DNA of 64,000 nt from Aminicella lysinilytica (GTDB lineage Bacteria > Bacillota > Clostridia > Peptostreptococcales > Anaerovoracaceae). The DNA lies in NCBI RefSeq assembly GCF_004362975.1, contig NZ_SNXO01000006.1:1-64000 (forward strand), given 5' to 3'. Made by a program: the position numbers and the translations under genes. Positions 7,099-16,665 of this stretch are shown in pieces; position 1 is the first letter of the stretch; each line of letters starts with the position of its first letter. The notes below the pieces were generated by a model. It saw only the letters and a program-made list of their open reading frames with translations. It was not told the DNA's origin and did not search any database.

Positions 7099-8754
7099 AT
7101 GGATATTAATGAAATAAAAGCAATAGCGACAACTGAATATGAAAGATGGCTGCTCAACACTATGGGCGATGATGAGGCTCAGAAGCAGCTTGAGGCACTA
7201 GGTGGAAATCAGGAGGAAGTATTAGATTCTTTTTATACCCACCTTTCTTTTGGTACATCGGGCATGCGCGGCCTTATGGGCCTTGGTACTAACAGGATCA
7301 ACGGTTATGTAGTCAGAAGGGCTACCCAGGGCGTGGCAAATTACCTGAACAAAAGGTACTCTGCGCCGTCTGTTGTCATATCCTATGACAGCAGAAAAAA
7401 CTCTGAGTTTTATGCTAAGGAGACTGCGGCCGTGTTACATGGTAACGGTATCAAGACTTACCTATTCCCGGAGATAACACCGGTTTCGGTACTTTCCTAT
7501 TCCATATCATATTTGAAATGTCATATGGGAATAATGGTGACAGCCAGTCATAACTCTAAAGATTACAACGGATATAAAGTATATAATAAATATGGATATC
7601 AGATAGTGGGCCATGAGCCGGATCTTATTCTGGATGAAATAGAATCGCTGGATTATTTCGATGGCATCAATTATGACCCAAGCGGAGTGATTACCGTTAA
7701 TAATAAAGTCGGCAAGAGCTTTGTTAAGCAAATAGTTTCAATGACCACAAAGCTGGAACATGACACTCTCAATGATCTGAAAGTGATATACACGCCACTT
7801 AACGGGGCGGGACGTAAATATGTGAAAGACGTTTTCAAAGGCATAGGCTTTGAAAATTACGATATAGTGAAGGTGCAGGAATACCCGGACGAAAAATTTT
7901 CTACCTGCCCGGCACCAAATCCAGAGAGGATACTGGCCTATGACCAGGCATTCAAATATCTGGATTCTGAAGGCGGAGACATTATTATTGCTACGGATCC
8001 TGACTCGGACAGAATAGGAACTGCCATATACCACGACGGCATGCGCACGCTTCTGACAGGAAATCAACTGGGGATATTGATATTGGATTACCTTTGTCAT
8101 ATGAGGCCTCCTGAGGCTGGTCAGATAATGGTCAACAGCATCGTATCTTCGCCCCTTGCAGGGAAAATTGCCCGCGATAATGGACTGAGAGTAGTAAACA
8201 CATTGACAGGCTTCAAGTATATAGGAGAAATCATATCGGATCTTAAATCTGAAAATGATGAAAATAAATACTATTACGGTTTCGAAGAAAGCAACGGGTA
8301 TCTCATATCGCCATTCATCTGTGATAAAGACGGCGTAAGCGGCGTTATGATCACATTAGAAATGGCAGCTTATCATAAATCCCATGGAAAAGATATGATA
8401 GACAGATTGAACGAACTCTACGATAAATATGGAGTCTGCGTAGATAAGACCAGAAATTACTTCTTCAACGGCGCGGAGGGCGCCGATAAAATGAATAGGA
8501 TCATGGCTTATTTCAGAGACGAAGTCAATGATTCGATCGGTGGTTTGAAAATAGTAGATAAAATCGATTACAATGAAAATACGGGCCTTCCAAAGGCGGA
8601 TGTGATACAGTTTGACCTGGAGAAGGGCAGTACTCTTATAATCAGGCCTTCAGGGACAGAATCAAAACTGAAGATATATTCATTCGAGGCCACTGACATT
8701 ACCCCTGTGGAGAAGGATATAATAAGTATAATTGAAAAATTCAAGGGTTTATAG
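7099..8754 (+). CDS. pgcA: Phosphoglucomutase/phosphomannomutase (PgcA-like)
   Basis: An alpha-D-phosphohexomutase that interconverts glucose-1-phosphate and glucose-6-phosphate (and possibly mannose phosphates), feeding glycan and nucleotide-sugar synthesis. The 551 residues contain all four active-site loops: the phosphoserine loop TASHNSKDYNGY (Ser150), the metal loop DPDSDR (300-305), the sugar loop GFEESNGY and the phosphate loop RPSGTES (516-522). The N-terminal FGTSGMRG matches the family. Length fits the Bacillus PgcA group rather than the shorter GlmM group. The start has only a weak ribosome site. A TATAAT at 7073-7078 could belong to its own promoter, but no good -35 is visible. 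Confidence 0.88.
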   Translation: MDINEIKAIATTEYERWLLNTMGDDEAQKQLEALGGNQEEVLDSFYTHLSFGTSGMRGLMGLGTNRINGYVVRRATQGVANYLNKRYSAPSVVISYDSRKNSEFYAKETAAVLHGNGIKTYLFPEITPVSVLSYSISYLKCHMGIMVTASHNSKDYNGYKVYNKYGYQIVGHEPDLILDEIESLDYFDGINYDPSGVITVNNKVGKSFVKQIVSMTTKLEHDTLNDLKVIYTPLNGAGRKYVKDVFKGIGFENYDIVKVQEYPDEKFSTCPAPNPERILAYDQAFKYLDSEGGDIIIATDPDSDRIGTAIYHDGMRTLLTGNQLGILILDYLCHMRPPEAGQIMVNSIVSSPLAGKIARDNGLRVVNTLTGFKYIGEIISDLKSENDENKYYYGFEESNGYLISPFICDKDGVSGVMITLEMAAYHKSHGKDMIDRLNELYDKYGVCVDKTRNYFFNGAEGADKMNRIMAYFRDEVNDSIGGLKIVDKIDYNENTGLPKADVIQFDLEKGSTLIIRPSGTESKLKIYSFEATDITPVEKDIISIIEKFKGL

Positions 8755-8796
8755 TATAATAAATCATTGTTGTAATTTTGGAGGAAGATATTATAT

Positions 8797-11418
8797 ATGG
8801 AAAAGCTAGGCTTAAATGAAATAAGGAAGATGTTCAGGGATTTTTATGTTAGTAAGGATCATTATCCCGGAAAGAGCGCTTCACTTATACCTAAGAACGA
8901 TAAATCTCTTTTGATAATAAACTCTGGAATGGCTCCTTTGAAGAACTATTTCTCCGGAGCAGAAGTGCCACCGGCTAAGAGAATGACTACCTGTCAGAAA
9001 TGTATAAGAACGGGTGATATAGATAATGTTGGACTCACTTCCAGACACGGCACGTTCTTTGAGATGCTGGGCAATTTCTCTTTTGGTGATTATTTCAAGG
9101 AAAAGTCACTTACCTGGGGCTGGGAATTCCTGACCGAATACCTGAAAATGCCAGCGGATAAGATCTGGGCAACTATATACCTGGATGATGATGAAGCATA
9201 TAGAATATGGCATGATGTCATAGGTCTTCCTGACGACAGGATCGTACGTCTCGGCAAAGAAGATAATTTCTGGGAAATAGGTCTGGGACCTTGCGGTCCT
9301 GACTCTGAGATATTTTTCGACAGAGGTCCTGAATATGGCTGTGGTAAGCCGGATTGCAGACCCGGATGCGAATGTGACAGATATATCGAGATATGGAATC
9401 ATGTATTCACGCAGTTCTCTAAAGAAGAAGATGGATCCTACACTGATCTTGCTCATCCTAACATAGATACAGGCATGGGACTTGAAAGAATGGCCTGCGT
9501 AATGCAGGATGTAGATTCTATTTTTGATGTAGATACTATCAGATACATTCTTAACGGCGTAGTAGACCTATGTGGCAAAGAATATGAGGCGGGGGACGCT
9601 AAGGCAGACGTTTCCATGAGAATAATCACGGATCATATGCGTTCTATGGTGTTCATGATATCAGACGGCATCATACCGTCAAACGAAGGCAGAGGCTATG
9701 TTTTGCGCAGACTCATAAGACGAGCAGCCAGACACGGCCGTATCCTCGGAATTGAAGGTAATTTCCTGCAGGGACTTGCTGATAGAGTCATAGAAGTATC
9801 CAAAGAGGCATATCCTGAACTTTTGGAAAAACAGGATTATATCAAGAAGATAATATCCCTTGAGGAATGTAAATTTGCTACTACTTTGGATCAGGGATGC
9901 TCTATAATAACTGAATGCATCGATGATATGAAGAAGGAAAATAAGACCGTACTCAGTGGAGATAAGGCATTCAAGCTTTACGACACTTATGGATTCCCGC
10001 TGGAACTTACTGAGGAGATCCTTGAGGAAAATAATATGACAGCTGATGTGGAAGGTTTCGATGAAAACATGAAGCAGCAGAAGGAAACAGCCAGAGCCGG
10101 CAGGAAATCTACAGACGAGGAAGCATGGAAAGATGCCGACATAGTTGTAGATGTTCCAGAGACTGAATTCACCGGATACAATGATTTGGTGGATCAGTGT
10201 AAGGTCCTTAAATTATATAAAGAAGGTGAGGAAGCTGAGTTCGCCAGTGCAGGGGAGAATGTGATAGTCTACCTTGACAAAACGCCTTTCTATGCTGAAG
10301 GCGGCGGTCAGGTTTCTGATAACGGATTTATGTCAACCGAAGAGGGCAAGGTACAGATTTTGTCCGTGTCCAAGACACAGGGAATATATGCCCACAAGGG
10401 CACGGTAGTTGAAGGCAGTATCAACTGTGGAGAAACTGTAGAATGCCATGTGAATGTAGTAAAGAGGAATAAGACAGCCAGAAACCATACAGCTACGCAT
10501 CTTTTACAGAAGGCATTGCGAGAAGTACTTGGTAATCATGTAGAGCAGGCTGGTTCCTACGTCAATGAGAAGGAACTGAGATTTGATTTCACTCACTTCG
10601 AAGCTGTTTCTAAGGAAGATTTAATAAAGGTCGAGAATATCGTAAATGAAAAAATCTGCGAGTTCTTACCGGTCAATACGGTAGAAACTTCCATGAAAGA
10701 AGCTCAGACTATGGGTGCTATGGCTCTATTTGGAGAAAAGTACGGCGATAAGGTCCGCGTAGTAAATTGCGGCGAATGGAGCAAGGAACTGTGTGGAGGC
10801 ACACACGTCGCTAATATCGGGCAGATCGGTTCTATGAAGATAGTTTCTGAAACCGGTGTGGCATCTGGTGTTCGAAGAATCGTAGCTTATACGGGCACCG
10901 GTGTGCTGGATGCGGCTAAGAAAGCAGAGAATACTATAGAAGAGGTCGCTCAGATAGTAAAGGCAAGTCCTAATGTAATAGTAACCAGGGCTGCAGGCCT
11001 TATGGACGAGTTGAAGGAATCCAGAAAAGAATTAGATGACATGAAGAAAGATGCTATCGGTTCTGAACTAGATGATATAGTATCGGCAGCTGAGAACATA
11101 GGCGATATCAAATTAATAACTAAAGAATTCAAGGATATGAAAATAGAAGATCTGAGGAGCTTGTCTGATGAAATAAAGGCGAAGAATCAGAGTACTGTAA
11201 TGGTATTTGCAACTGTAAGCGGAGGCAAGGTAACTATGCTTGTTTCTGTAACAGATGATCTGCTTGATAAAGGCTATCACGCAGGAAATATGATCAAGAA
11301 AATAGCTCCGGCTGTGAAAGGCGGAGGTGGAGGTAAAGCTGATATGGCTCAAGCCGGCGGTAAGGATCCTTCAGGAATTTCTAACGCATTTAAGGTTGCA
11401 GAAGAGTTGTTATCATAG
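8797..11418 (+). CDS. alaS: Alanyl-tRNA synthetase
   Basis: AlaS charges tRNA-Ala. The 873-residue protein starts directly with the class II catalytic core (GLNEIRKMFRDFY), with TCQKCIRTGDIDNVG and the GRGYVLRRLIRRA helix. The editing domain follows, with its zinc ligands in HTATHLLQKALRE and CGGTHVANIG (about residue 665). The C-terminal C-Ala/DHHA1 domain ends with the glycine-rich GGGGGKADMAQAGG. GGAGG sits upstream of the ATG. Only 42 bases separate it from pgcA, so there is no room for a T-box leader. ireB and ruvX follow, the conserved Firmicutes order. Confidence 0.97.
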   Translation: MEKLGLNEIRKMFRDFYVSKDHYPGKSASLIPKNDKSLLIINSGMAPLKNYFSGAEVPPAKRMTTCQKCIRTGDIDNVGLTSRHGTFFEMLGNFSFGDYFKEKSLTWGWEFLTEYLKMPADKIWATIYLDDDEAYRIWHDVIGLPDDRIVRLGKEDNFWEIGLGPCGPDSEIFFDRGPEYGCGKPDCRPGCECDRYIEIWNHVFTQFSKEEDGSYTDLAHPNIDTGMGLERMACVMQDVDSIFDVDTIRYILNGVVDLCGKEYEAGDAKADVSMRIITDHMRSMVFMISDGIIPSNEGRGYVLRRLIRRAARHGRILGIEGNFLQGLADRVIEVSKEAYPELLEKQDYIKKIISLEECKFATTLDQGCSIITECIDDMKKENKTVLSGDKAFKLYDTYGFPLELTEEILEENNMTADVEGFDENMKQQKETARAGRKSTDEEAWKDADIVVDVPETEFTGYNDLVDQCKVLKLYKEGEEAEFASAGENVIVYLDKTPFYAEGGGQVSDNGFMSTEEGKVQILSVSKTQGIYAHKGTVVEGSINCGETVECHVNVVKRNKTARNHTATHLLQKALREVLGNHVEQAGSYVNEKELRFDFTHFEAVSKEDLIKVENIVNEKICEFLPVNTVETSMKEAQTMGAMALFGEKYGDKVRVVNCGEWSKELCGGTHVANIGQIGSMKIVSETGVASGVRRIVAYTGTGVLDAAKKAENTIEEVAQIVKASPNVIVTRAAGLMDELKESRKELDDMKKDAIGSELDDIVSAAENIGDIKLITKEFKDMKIEDLRSLSDEIKAKNQSTVMVFATVSGGKVTMLVSVTDDLLDKGYHAGNMIKKIAPAVKGGGGGKADMAQAGGKDPSGISNAFKVAEELLS

Positions 11419-11445
11419 TATAATAGGTTCAAAGGAGGTCGTAAC

Positions 11446-11694
11446 ATGGATAATAAGAAGACTATAATGTTTGATGCTACTAAAACACAGCAAAGAACAA
11501 CTAAGGAGATCCTCGAGACAGTTTATGATGCCCTGGAGGAAAGAGGTTACAACGGTATCGATCAGATGGTCGGCTACATTTTGTCAGGCGACCCTTCGTA
11601 CATTACCAGTCATAACAATGCGCGACTTATGATAAGCCGCATAGACAGAGATGATCTGGTTGAAGAGATACTGAAAGAGTATCTGAAAAAATAA
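11446..11694 (+). CDS. ireB: IreB family regulatory phosphoprotein (UPF0297)
   Basis: An 82-residue protein, nearly invariant across Firmicutes: TIMFDATKTQQRTTKEIL at the N-terminus and an AARLMISRIDRDDLVEEIL-like C-terminus (here NARLMISRIDRDDL). In Enterococcus the orthologue is phosphorylated on N-terminal threonines by the PASTA kinase IreK and restrains cephalosporin resistance. Thr residues near positions 5-13 are present here. It sits between alaS and ruvX exactly as in Bacillus (yrzL). AAAGGAGG precedes the ATG. Function in this organism is inferred from the family. Confidence 0.9.
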   Translation: MDNKKTIMFDATKTQQRTTKEILETVYDALEERGYNGIDQMVGYILSGDPSYITSHNNARLMISRIDRDDLVEEILKEYLKK

Positions 11695-11704
11695 CGTCTT
11701 GAAG

Positions 11705-11738
11705 ACGGCAGGTTATTATGTTAGCTTGCCGTTTTTTT
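11705..11738 (+). terminator. Probable weak terminator between ireB and ruvX
   Basis: ACGGCA (11705-11710) pairs with TGCCGT (11727-11732) and the arm runs into a T-tract of seven. A second small hairpin, CGTCTT/AAGACG, just upstream could compete. With only 60 bases to the next gene it may be partial. Confidence 0.5.
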
Positions 11739-11754
11739 ATTATGAGGTAGGAAA

Positions 11755-12180
11755 ATGAGAAAAATCGGACTTGATGTAGGTGATAGGACCGTCGGAATAG
11801 CTGTCAGTGACCCTCTTGGCATAACAGCCCAGGGAGTCACTACTTTAGATAGAGTAGGCATACGTAAGGATACTGGTAAAGTCCTGGATCTGGTCAGAGA
11901 ATACGATTGCGATGGCATAGTAATAGGACTTCCTCTCAGTATGAATGGAACAGACAGCGAACAGACAGGAAAGGTACGTGAATTCGGCACTATGCTTGAG
12001 AATAAAATGCGCAGTACAGCCATGAAAGGCATAGAAATCATATGGCAGGATGAAAGACTAACTACCGTACAGGCAGAGCGAGTACTTGTCGAGGCAGATG
12101 TGAGCAGAAAAAAACGTAAACAAGTCATAGATAAGCAGGCTGCAGTATTAATTTTACAGTCATATCTTGATGCCCATTGA
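11755..12180 (+). CDS. ruvX: Putative Holliday junction resolvase RuvX/YqgF
   Basis: An RNase H-fold nuclease of 141 residues. It starts MRKIGLDVGDRTVGIAVSDP, with the first catalytic Asp in GLDVG. A VIGLPLSMNG motif follows, then the acidic WQDERLTTVQAE segment and a final DKQAAVLILQSYL with the last catalytic Asp. Escherichia coli YqgF acts on 16S rRNA precursors, and mycobacterial RuvX resolves junctions, so either role is possible. Position after alaS-ireB is the standard Firmicutes arrangement. AGGTAGG precedes the ATG. A 172-codon antisense frame here is a shadow. Confidence 0.9.
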   Translation: MRKIGLDVGDRTVGIAVSDPLGITAQGVTTLDRVGIRKDTGKVLDLVREYDCDGIVIGLPLSMNGTDSEQTGKVREFGTMLENKMRSTAMKGIEIIWQDERLTTVQAERVLVEADVSRKKRKQVIDKQAAVLILQSYLDAH

Positions 12181-12183
12181 TTA

Positions 12184-12218
12184 CGAACTATAATACCATA
12201 ACGCCATAATATAGTTCG
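12184..12218 (+). promoter_or_regulatory. Paired PurR box (operator of the purine operon)
   Basis: CGAACTATA (12184-12192) and its exact reverse complement TATAGTTCG (12210-12218) are separated by 17 bases. This matches the Gram-positive PurR operator: two CGAA-centred boxes in inverted orientation about 16-18 bases apart. PurR in Bacillus represses pur genes and is released by PRPP. The site lies 140 bases before purE. No T-tract follows, so it is not a terminator of ruvX. Confidence 0.75.
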
Positions 12219-12297
12219 CGATTTCACCTGATTTATCAATAAATCGTAAAGAATTCTTGCATTTATTCTACTTTTTGCTGAACGAATGTTGAAGACA

Positions 12298-12334
12298 AAA
12301 AGTATCTATGATAAAGTTGTCTATAGATACTTTT
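12298..12334 (+). promoter_or_regulatory. 12-bp hairpin in the purE leader (possible attenuator)
   Basis: AAAAGTATCTAT (12298-12309) and ATAGATACTTTT (12323-12334) form a perfect stem around a 13-base loop, ending 24 bases before the purE ATG. The downstream arm continues TTTTGGTTTATTT, moderately U-rich, so it could act as a leader terminator or attenuator. I do not find the purine-aptamer core or a ykkC/PRPP-type core. Confidence 0.5.
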
Positions 12335-12358
12335 GGTTTATTTGGAGGTTAGATACAT

Positions 12359-12853
12359 ATGAAAAAAGTTGGAATAATAATGGGCAGCGACAGCGATCTG
12401 CCAGTAGTTGAGAAAGCAATCAATGCATTGGAAGAATTAGGTGTGCCGTATGAGGTACATGTCTATTCGGCCCATAGAACTCCTGCAGAAGCTAAAGACT
12501 TTTCTGCAAACGCAAGAGAAAGAGGCTTCGGAGTAATTATTGCGGCAGCAGGAAAGGCAGCCCATCTTGCCGGTGCTTTAGCAGCCAACACGACTTTGCC
12601 TGTAATAGGCGTACCTGTAAAATCGTCAACGTTAGACGGTTTGGATGCACTGCTATCTACAGTTCAGATGCCCGGCGGAATACCTGTAGCAACTGTGGCC
12701 ATAGATGGAGCACAGAACGCAGGGCTTTTGGCTGCCCAGATGATAGCTATAGAAGACGCAGAACTCGCAGCTAAATTAGATGCCCAGAGAAAGGCAGCAG
12801 CAGATAAAGTCCTTTCGAAAAATAAAGCAGTTGAAGATAAGTTTAATAAATAG
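12359..12853 (+). CDS. purE: N5-carboxyaminoimidazole ribonucleotide mutase PurE
   Basis: Class I PurE moves the carboxyl group of N5-CAIR to C4, giving CAIR (de novo purine synthesis). The 164 residues open with the phosphate-binding GIIMGSDSDLPV, have YSAHRTP with the catalytic His (His39), and GVIIAAAGKAAHLAGALAA. PVIGVPVKS and the SxVQMPGGIPVATVAIDGAQNAGLLA region complete the fold. PurK, its usual partner in making N5-CAIR, is not adjacent. It is the first gene of the operon, behind a PurR box and a hairpin; GGAGG lies upstream of the ATG. purF follows after 9 bases. Confidence 0.95.
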   Translation: MKKVGIIMGSDSDLPVVEKAINALEELGVPYEVHVYSAHRTPAEAKDFSANARERGFGVIIAAAGKAAHLAGALAANTTLPVIGVPVKSSTLDGLDALLSTVQMPGGIPVATVAIDGAQNAGLLAAQMIAIEDAELAAKLDAQRKAAADKVLSKNKAVEDKFNK

Positions 12854-12862
12854 GAGAGACAA

Positions 12863-14293
12863 ATGAGCGGTTTAAGAGAGGAATGCGGCGTATTCGGCGT
12901 ATTCGGTACAGAAACACAGGATGTGGCCAGCACTACATATTACGGGCTCTTTGCCTTACAGCACAGAGGTCAGGAAAGTTGCGGCATAGTTGTCAATGAT
13001 GACGGTATCTTTAACAGTTACAAGGATACGGGATTGGTAAACGATGTTTTCACACAACAGAATATCGAAGATCTGGGACAGGGACAGATGGCTGTAGGTC
13101 ATGTGCGTTACGGTACTACAGGCCATAATGACAGGCTGAATTCCCAACCTATACTAGTAAATCATCATAAAGGGCGCATGGCTCTTGCCCACAACGGAAA
13201 TCTTGTAAATTCATATGAATTGCGTCATGACCTTGAAATGGAAGGATCGATTTTCCATACTACCAGTGATACGGAAGTGATCTCATATATCATTACTAAA
13301 GAACGCATACACAGCGATTCTATAGAAGAAGCCGTCAATAAAGCTATGAATAAACTTCAGGGAGCGTATTCCCTGGTGATCATGTCACCGTCCAAACTCA
13401 TAGCAGTCCGAGACGAGTATGGTTACAGACCTCTTTGTTACGGTCAGAGAGATGACGGAACTTACATAGTAGCTTCAGAAACCTGCGCCTTAGACGCAGT
13501 CGGAGCTAAATATATAAGAGATATAGAACCTGGAGAAATAGTAATATTCGATGCTGACGGCGTCAGGAATATAGATGACCATTGCAATAAAAAACCACAT
13601 CAGATATGCATTTTCGAGTATTTATACTTTGCAAGACCTGATTCTGTAATCGAGGGAAAGAGCGTGCACGGTGCCAGAGTCAAGGCCGGAGCATGTCTGG
13701 CTATGGAGCATCCTGTTCAGGCTGACGTTGTAGTCGGAGTTCCTGATTCTGGTCTTGATGCCGCTATAGGCTACGCAAGACAATCGGGCATACCTTACGG
13801 AATAGGCTTCATTAAGAACAAATACATCGGCCGTACATTTATCGCGCCGGGACAAAAGGTCAGAGAGGACAAAGTCAGAATCAAACTGAATGTACTTGCT
13901 GACACAGTCAGAGGCAAGAGGGTAGTCCTGGTAGATGACTCTATCGTTCGCGGCACTACCTGCGCCAGAATAGTAAGGTTGCTGAGAGAAGCCGGTGCCA
14001 CAGAAGTCCATATGAGATCGTCAGCACCTCCTTTTACGAATCCATGCTATTATGGAACTGACATCGATTCTAAGGAAAATCTCATTGCCTGCAAATATCC
14101 TCTAGAGCAGATAGCAGAGGTCATTGGCGTAGACAGTATGGGATATTTGGATATAAATCATTTGAATATGCTGATCGGCAATAAGCCGGGAGAAGGCTTC
14201 TGTGACGGTTGCTTCAGCGGAAATTACGCTACGGCCATACCAACAGAAGGCGAGAAAGACAGATTCGAAAAGAAAATCAGTGAGAAAGAGTAA
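12863..14293 (+). CDS. purF: Amidophosphoribosyltransferase PurF (Fe-S type)
   Basis: PurF makes phosphoribosylamine from PRPP and glutamine, the committed step of purine synthesis. Residue Cys8 follows a 7-residue propeptide ([15 protein letters not shown]), as in the Bacillus type that is processed to expose the N-terminal nucleophile. The glutaminase domain covers about 8-230. The PRPP loop [13 protein letters not shown] is at 355-367. Four cysteines fit the [4Fe-4S] ligands of the Bacillus enzyme: Cys249, Cys395, Cys447 and Cys450 (FCDGC). That suggests oxygen-sensitive stability control. It lies 9 bases after purE. Confidence 0.96.
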   Translation: MSGLREECGVFGVFGTETQDVASTTYYGLFALQHRGQESCGIVVNDDGIFNSYKDTGLVNDVFTQQNIEDLGQGQMAVGHVRYGTTGHNDRLNSQPILVNHHKGRMALAHNGNLVNSYELRHDLEMEGSIFHTTSDTEVISYIITKERIHSDSIEEAVNKAMNKLQGAYSLVIMSPSKLIAVRDEYGYRPLCYGQRDDGTYIVASETCALDAVGAKYIRDIEPGEIVIFDADGVRNIDDHCNKKPHQICIFEYLYFARPDSVIEGKSVHGARVKAGACLAMEHPVQADVVVGVPDSGLDAAIGYARQSGIPYGIGFIKNKYIGRTFIAPGQKVREDKVRIKLNVLADTVRGKRVVLVDDSIVRGTTCARIVRLLREAGATEVHMRSSAPPFTNPCYYGTDIDSKENLIACKYPLEQIAEVIGVDSMGYLDINHLNMLIGNKPGEGFCDGCFSGNYATAIPTEGEKDRFEKKISEKE

Positions 14294-14303
14294 GGAGAGA
14301 AAA

Positions 14304-15344
14304 ATGGCTAAGAGTTTCAGTGAAAGTTATAAGGATGCCGGCGTTGATATCACAGCCGGATACAAGTCGGTAGAACTTATGAAAAAGCACATTGCCAAGA
14401 CCATGGCTTTCGGCGACACGTCGGACCTTGGGGGCTTCGGCGGGCTGTTCCATCTTGATATGAAGGGCATCAACGAACCTGTCCTGGTAAGCGGCACAGA
14501 CGGCGTAGGAACTAAGTTAAAGCTGGCTTTTCTCATGGACAAAAATGACACTGTAGGCATCGACTGCGTTGCCATGTGTGTGAACGACATCATTTGCGTA
14601 GGAGCTAAACCTTTGTTCTTCCTGGACTATATAGCCTGCGGTAAGAACTATCCTGACAAAATCGCTCAGATAGTAAGCGGCGTAGCAGAGGGTTGTGTTC
14701 AGTCCGAATCAGCTCTCATTGGAGGCGAAACAGCAGAAATGCCAGGATTTTATCCTATAGATGAATACGACCTGGCTGGCTTCGCTGTTGGAGTCGTTGA
14801 TAAATCCCGGGTTTTGAACAAAGAAAACATCAAGGCCGGCGATGTACTCATCGGTCTTCCTTCATCTGGCATTCATTCCAATGGATTCTCTCTCGTAAGG
14901 AAGGTATTCGATGTGGAAAACGCAGACCTCAGTGAGAAATATCCTGAACTAGGTGGAAAGTCTATTGGAGAAACACTTCTGACGCCGACTAAAATATATG
15001 TAAAACCAATGCTGAAGCTGTTCGACGCAGTAACAGTCAAGTCTGTCGCACACATTACAGGAGGTGGCTTCTATGAAAACATACCAAGGAGCCTTCCAAA
15101 GGGTATGGGCGTTAAAATCGAAAGAAGCGCTATCAGAGTGCTTCCGATATTCGATTTGCTGGCAGCTAAGGGCAACATACCTGAAAGAGATATGTTCAAC
15201 ACTTATAACATGGGCGTAGGAATGACATGCATAGTAGCACCGGAAGATGCCGAGAAAGCTTTGGCTACACTTCATGAGGCAGGGGAGGATGCATATATCC
15301 TCGGTGAAACCGTAGAATCAGAAGAGGGTGTAGTAATATGCTAG
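14304..15344 (+). CDS. purM: Phosphoribosylformylglycinamidine cyclo-ligase PurM
   Basis: AIR synthetase closes the imidazole ring of FGAM using ATP. The 346-residue protein starts [16 protein letters not shown], the family signature ([11 protein letters not shown]). It has [48 protein letters not shown] and [14 protein letters not shown] placed the start at 14304, behind TAAGGAGAG. The frame is open back to 14202, but that is only overlap with purF and family members begin at this MAKSF. The last 7 bases overlap purN. Confidence 0.96.
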   Translation: MAKSFSESYKDAGVDITAGYKSVELMKKHIAKTMAFGDTSDLGGFGGLFHLDMKGINEPVLVSGTDGVGTKLKLAFLMDKNDTVGIDCVAMCVNDIICVGAKPLFFLDYIACGKNYPDKIAQIVSGVAEGCVQSESALIGGETAEMPGFYPIDEYDLAGFAVGVVDKSRVLNKENIKAGDVLIGLPSSGIHSNGFSLVRKVFDVENADLSEKYPELGGKSIGETLLTPTKIYVKPMLKLFDAVTVKSVAHITGGGFYENIPRSLPKGMGVKIERSAIRVLPIFDLLAAKGNIPERDMFNTYNMGVGMTCIVAPEDAEKALATLHEAGEDAYILGETVESEEGVVIC

Positions 15345-15928
15345 GTTCCAAAACCAAAATAGCAGTAATGGTTTCCGGTGGCGGTACTAACCTTCAGGCT
15401 TTGATAGACGCTGAAAAAAGCGGTATTATCAAAAGCGGTGAGATCGTCATGGTAGCATCAAATAAAAGCGATGCTTATGCTTTAACAAGGGCTGAACAGA
15501 ATGGCATTGAAGCTGTGATCATGACAGGTGAATCCGATATTCTGAATATTTTCAGAGAAAAGGGCATAGAACTCATAGTTCTGGCCGGATTTCTGAAAAT
15601 ACTGAGCCCGGAATTCATAAACGAATACAGAAGCAGGATCATCAATATCCATCCTGCACTGATACCTTCCTTTTGTGGGGACGGCTGCTACGGACTCCAT
15701 GTCCACGAGAAAGCCCTGGCCTACGGAGTCAAGGTGACAGGCGCCACTGTACATTTTGTTAATGAGGTAACCGACGGCGGAGAAATAATAGCACAGAAAG
15801 CCGTAGATGTAATGGACGGGGACACTCCTGAAATACTTCAGAAGAGAGTAATGACCCAGGCAGAATGGATACTGCTTCCGCAGGCCACAGAGAAAATATC
15901 CTATGAAATCATGAAAGGAATCAGATAA
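15338..15928 (+). CDS. purN: Phosphoribosylglycinamide formyltransferase PurN
   Basis: PurN transfers the formyl group from 10-formyl-THF to GAR. The 196-residue protein has the phosphate loop [11 protein letters not shown] (11-20) and the catalytic NIHP (Asn103, His105). The [15 protein letters not shown] segment supplies the active-site Asp (Asp146). The insertion [17 protein letters not shown] between catalytic His and Asp is longer than in E. coli and is the form found in clostridial enzymes. Overlap with purM and with the next start implies tight translational coupling. A formate-dependent PurT is not seen here. Confidence 0.93.
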   Translation: MLGSKTKIAVMVSGGGTNLQALIDAEKSGIIKSGEIVMVASNKSDAYALTRAEQNGIEAVIMTGESDILNIFREKGIELIVLAGFLKILSPEFINEYRSRIINIHPALIPSFCGDGCYGLHVHEKALAYGVKVTGATVHFVNEVTDGGEIIAQKAVDVMDGDTPEILQKRVMTQAEWILLPQATEKISYEIMKGIR

Positions 15929-16650
15929 TGGACGTATATGAAACTAAACCTATGAAGGAATATCTGTCCGGAAACCCTTATGTGGGCCGCGGACTGGTGA
16001 TCGGCCGCAGTGAGGACGGTGAAAAGGCGGCTATAGCATATTTTATCATGGGCAGGTCGGAAAACAGCAGAAACAGAGTATTTGTGGAGCAGGAGGATGA
16101 TCTGATGATCAAGCCATTCGACGAATCTAAAGTCGAGGATCCTTCACTGATAATATATTATCCGATAAGGAAGATCGATCATGAGATCATAGTGACAAAC
16201 GGCGATCAGACTGATACCATTGAGAGATACAGAATCGAGGGAGGAAGTTTCGAGGATGCTCTTATGACGAGAGAATTCGAACCTGACGGCCCTAACTGGA
16301 CTCCGAGAATAAGCGGCGTCCTGAATTTCGAAGAAAAAGATGGCTTCAGATATAAAATCAGCATATTAAAGAGCCTTGATGCAGAAGGCAGTCAATGCAG
16401 CAGGTATTTCTTTAATTACAACGCCAAGGCGGGCCTGGGGCATTTCATCCACACATATATCACTGACGGCGATCCCATACCTACTTTCATGGGTGAGCCA
16501 GAAAGGGTACTGATACCTGACAGTATAGATGATTTCACTGATGAAATATGGAATAATCTCGATAAAGACAATAAGATATCTTTATATACGAGATATGTAG
16601 ACATAGCAACAGGAAAGGCGGAAAATCGCCTGATCAATAAGAACAAATAA
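15928..16650 (+). CDS. purO: IMP cyclohydrolase, PurO-like
   Basis: IMP cyclohydrolase closes FAICAR to IMP, the last step of the pathway. Most bacteria use the N-terminal half of PurH. Here a 240-residue protein of the archaeal PurO-like family (IMP_cyclohyd) stands in its place. The N-terminus reads YVGRGLVIGRSEDG (about 18-31), then YFIMGRSENSRNRVF with the family's GRS-x-SRNR (48-56). FEPDGPNWTPRISGV and FNYNAKAGLGHFIHTY lie in the middle. The start overlaps the stop of purN (TAATG). The stand-alone AICAR formyltransferase follows 15 bases later, so together they replace a bifunctional PurH. Family recognition is by motif; activity is inferred from context. Confidence 0.85.
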   Translation: MDVYETKPMKEYLSGNPYVGRGLVIGRSEDGEKAAIAYFIMGRSENSRNRVFVEQEDDLMIKPFDESKVEDPSLIIYYPIRKIDHEIIVTNGDQTDTIERYRIEGGSFEDALMTREFEPDGPNWTPRISGVLNFEEKDGFRYKISILKSLDAEGSQCSRYFFNYNAKAGLGHFIHTYITDGDPIPTFMGEPERVLIPDSIDDFTDEIWNNLDKDNKISLYTRYVDIATGKAENRLINKNK

Positions 16651-16665
16651 GCTAGGAGGGCTTCC

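Noticed and set aside
8755-8796. T-box leaders before alaS, leuS, aspS or hisS
   Set aside because: The gaps are 19-42 bases or less, too short for a T-box.
11721-12239. 172-codon antisense frame over ruvX
   Set aside because: It lies entirely opposite a well-recognised gene, and its composition is that of a reverse-frame shadow.
12181-12358. Purine or PRPP riboswitch before purE
   Set aside because: I could not find the purine aptamer core or a ykkC-type core; only a PurR box pair and a simple hairpin are visible.
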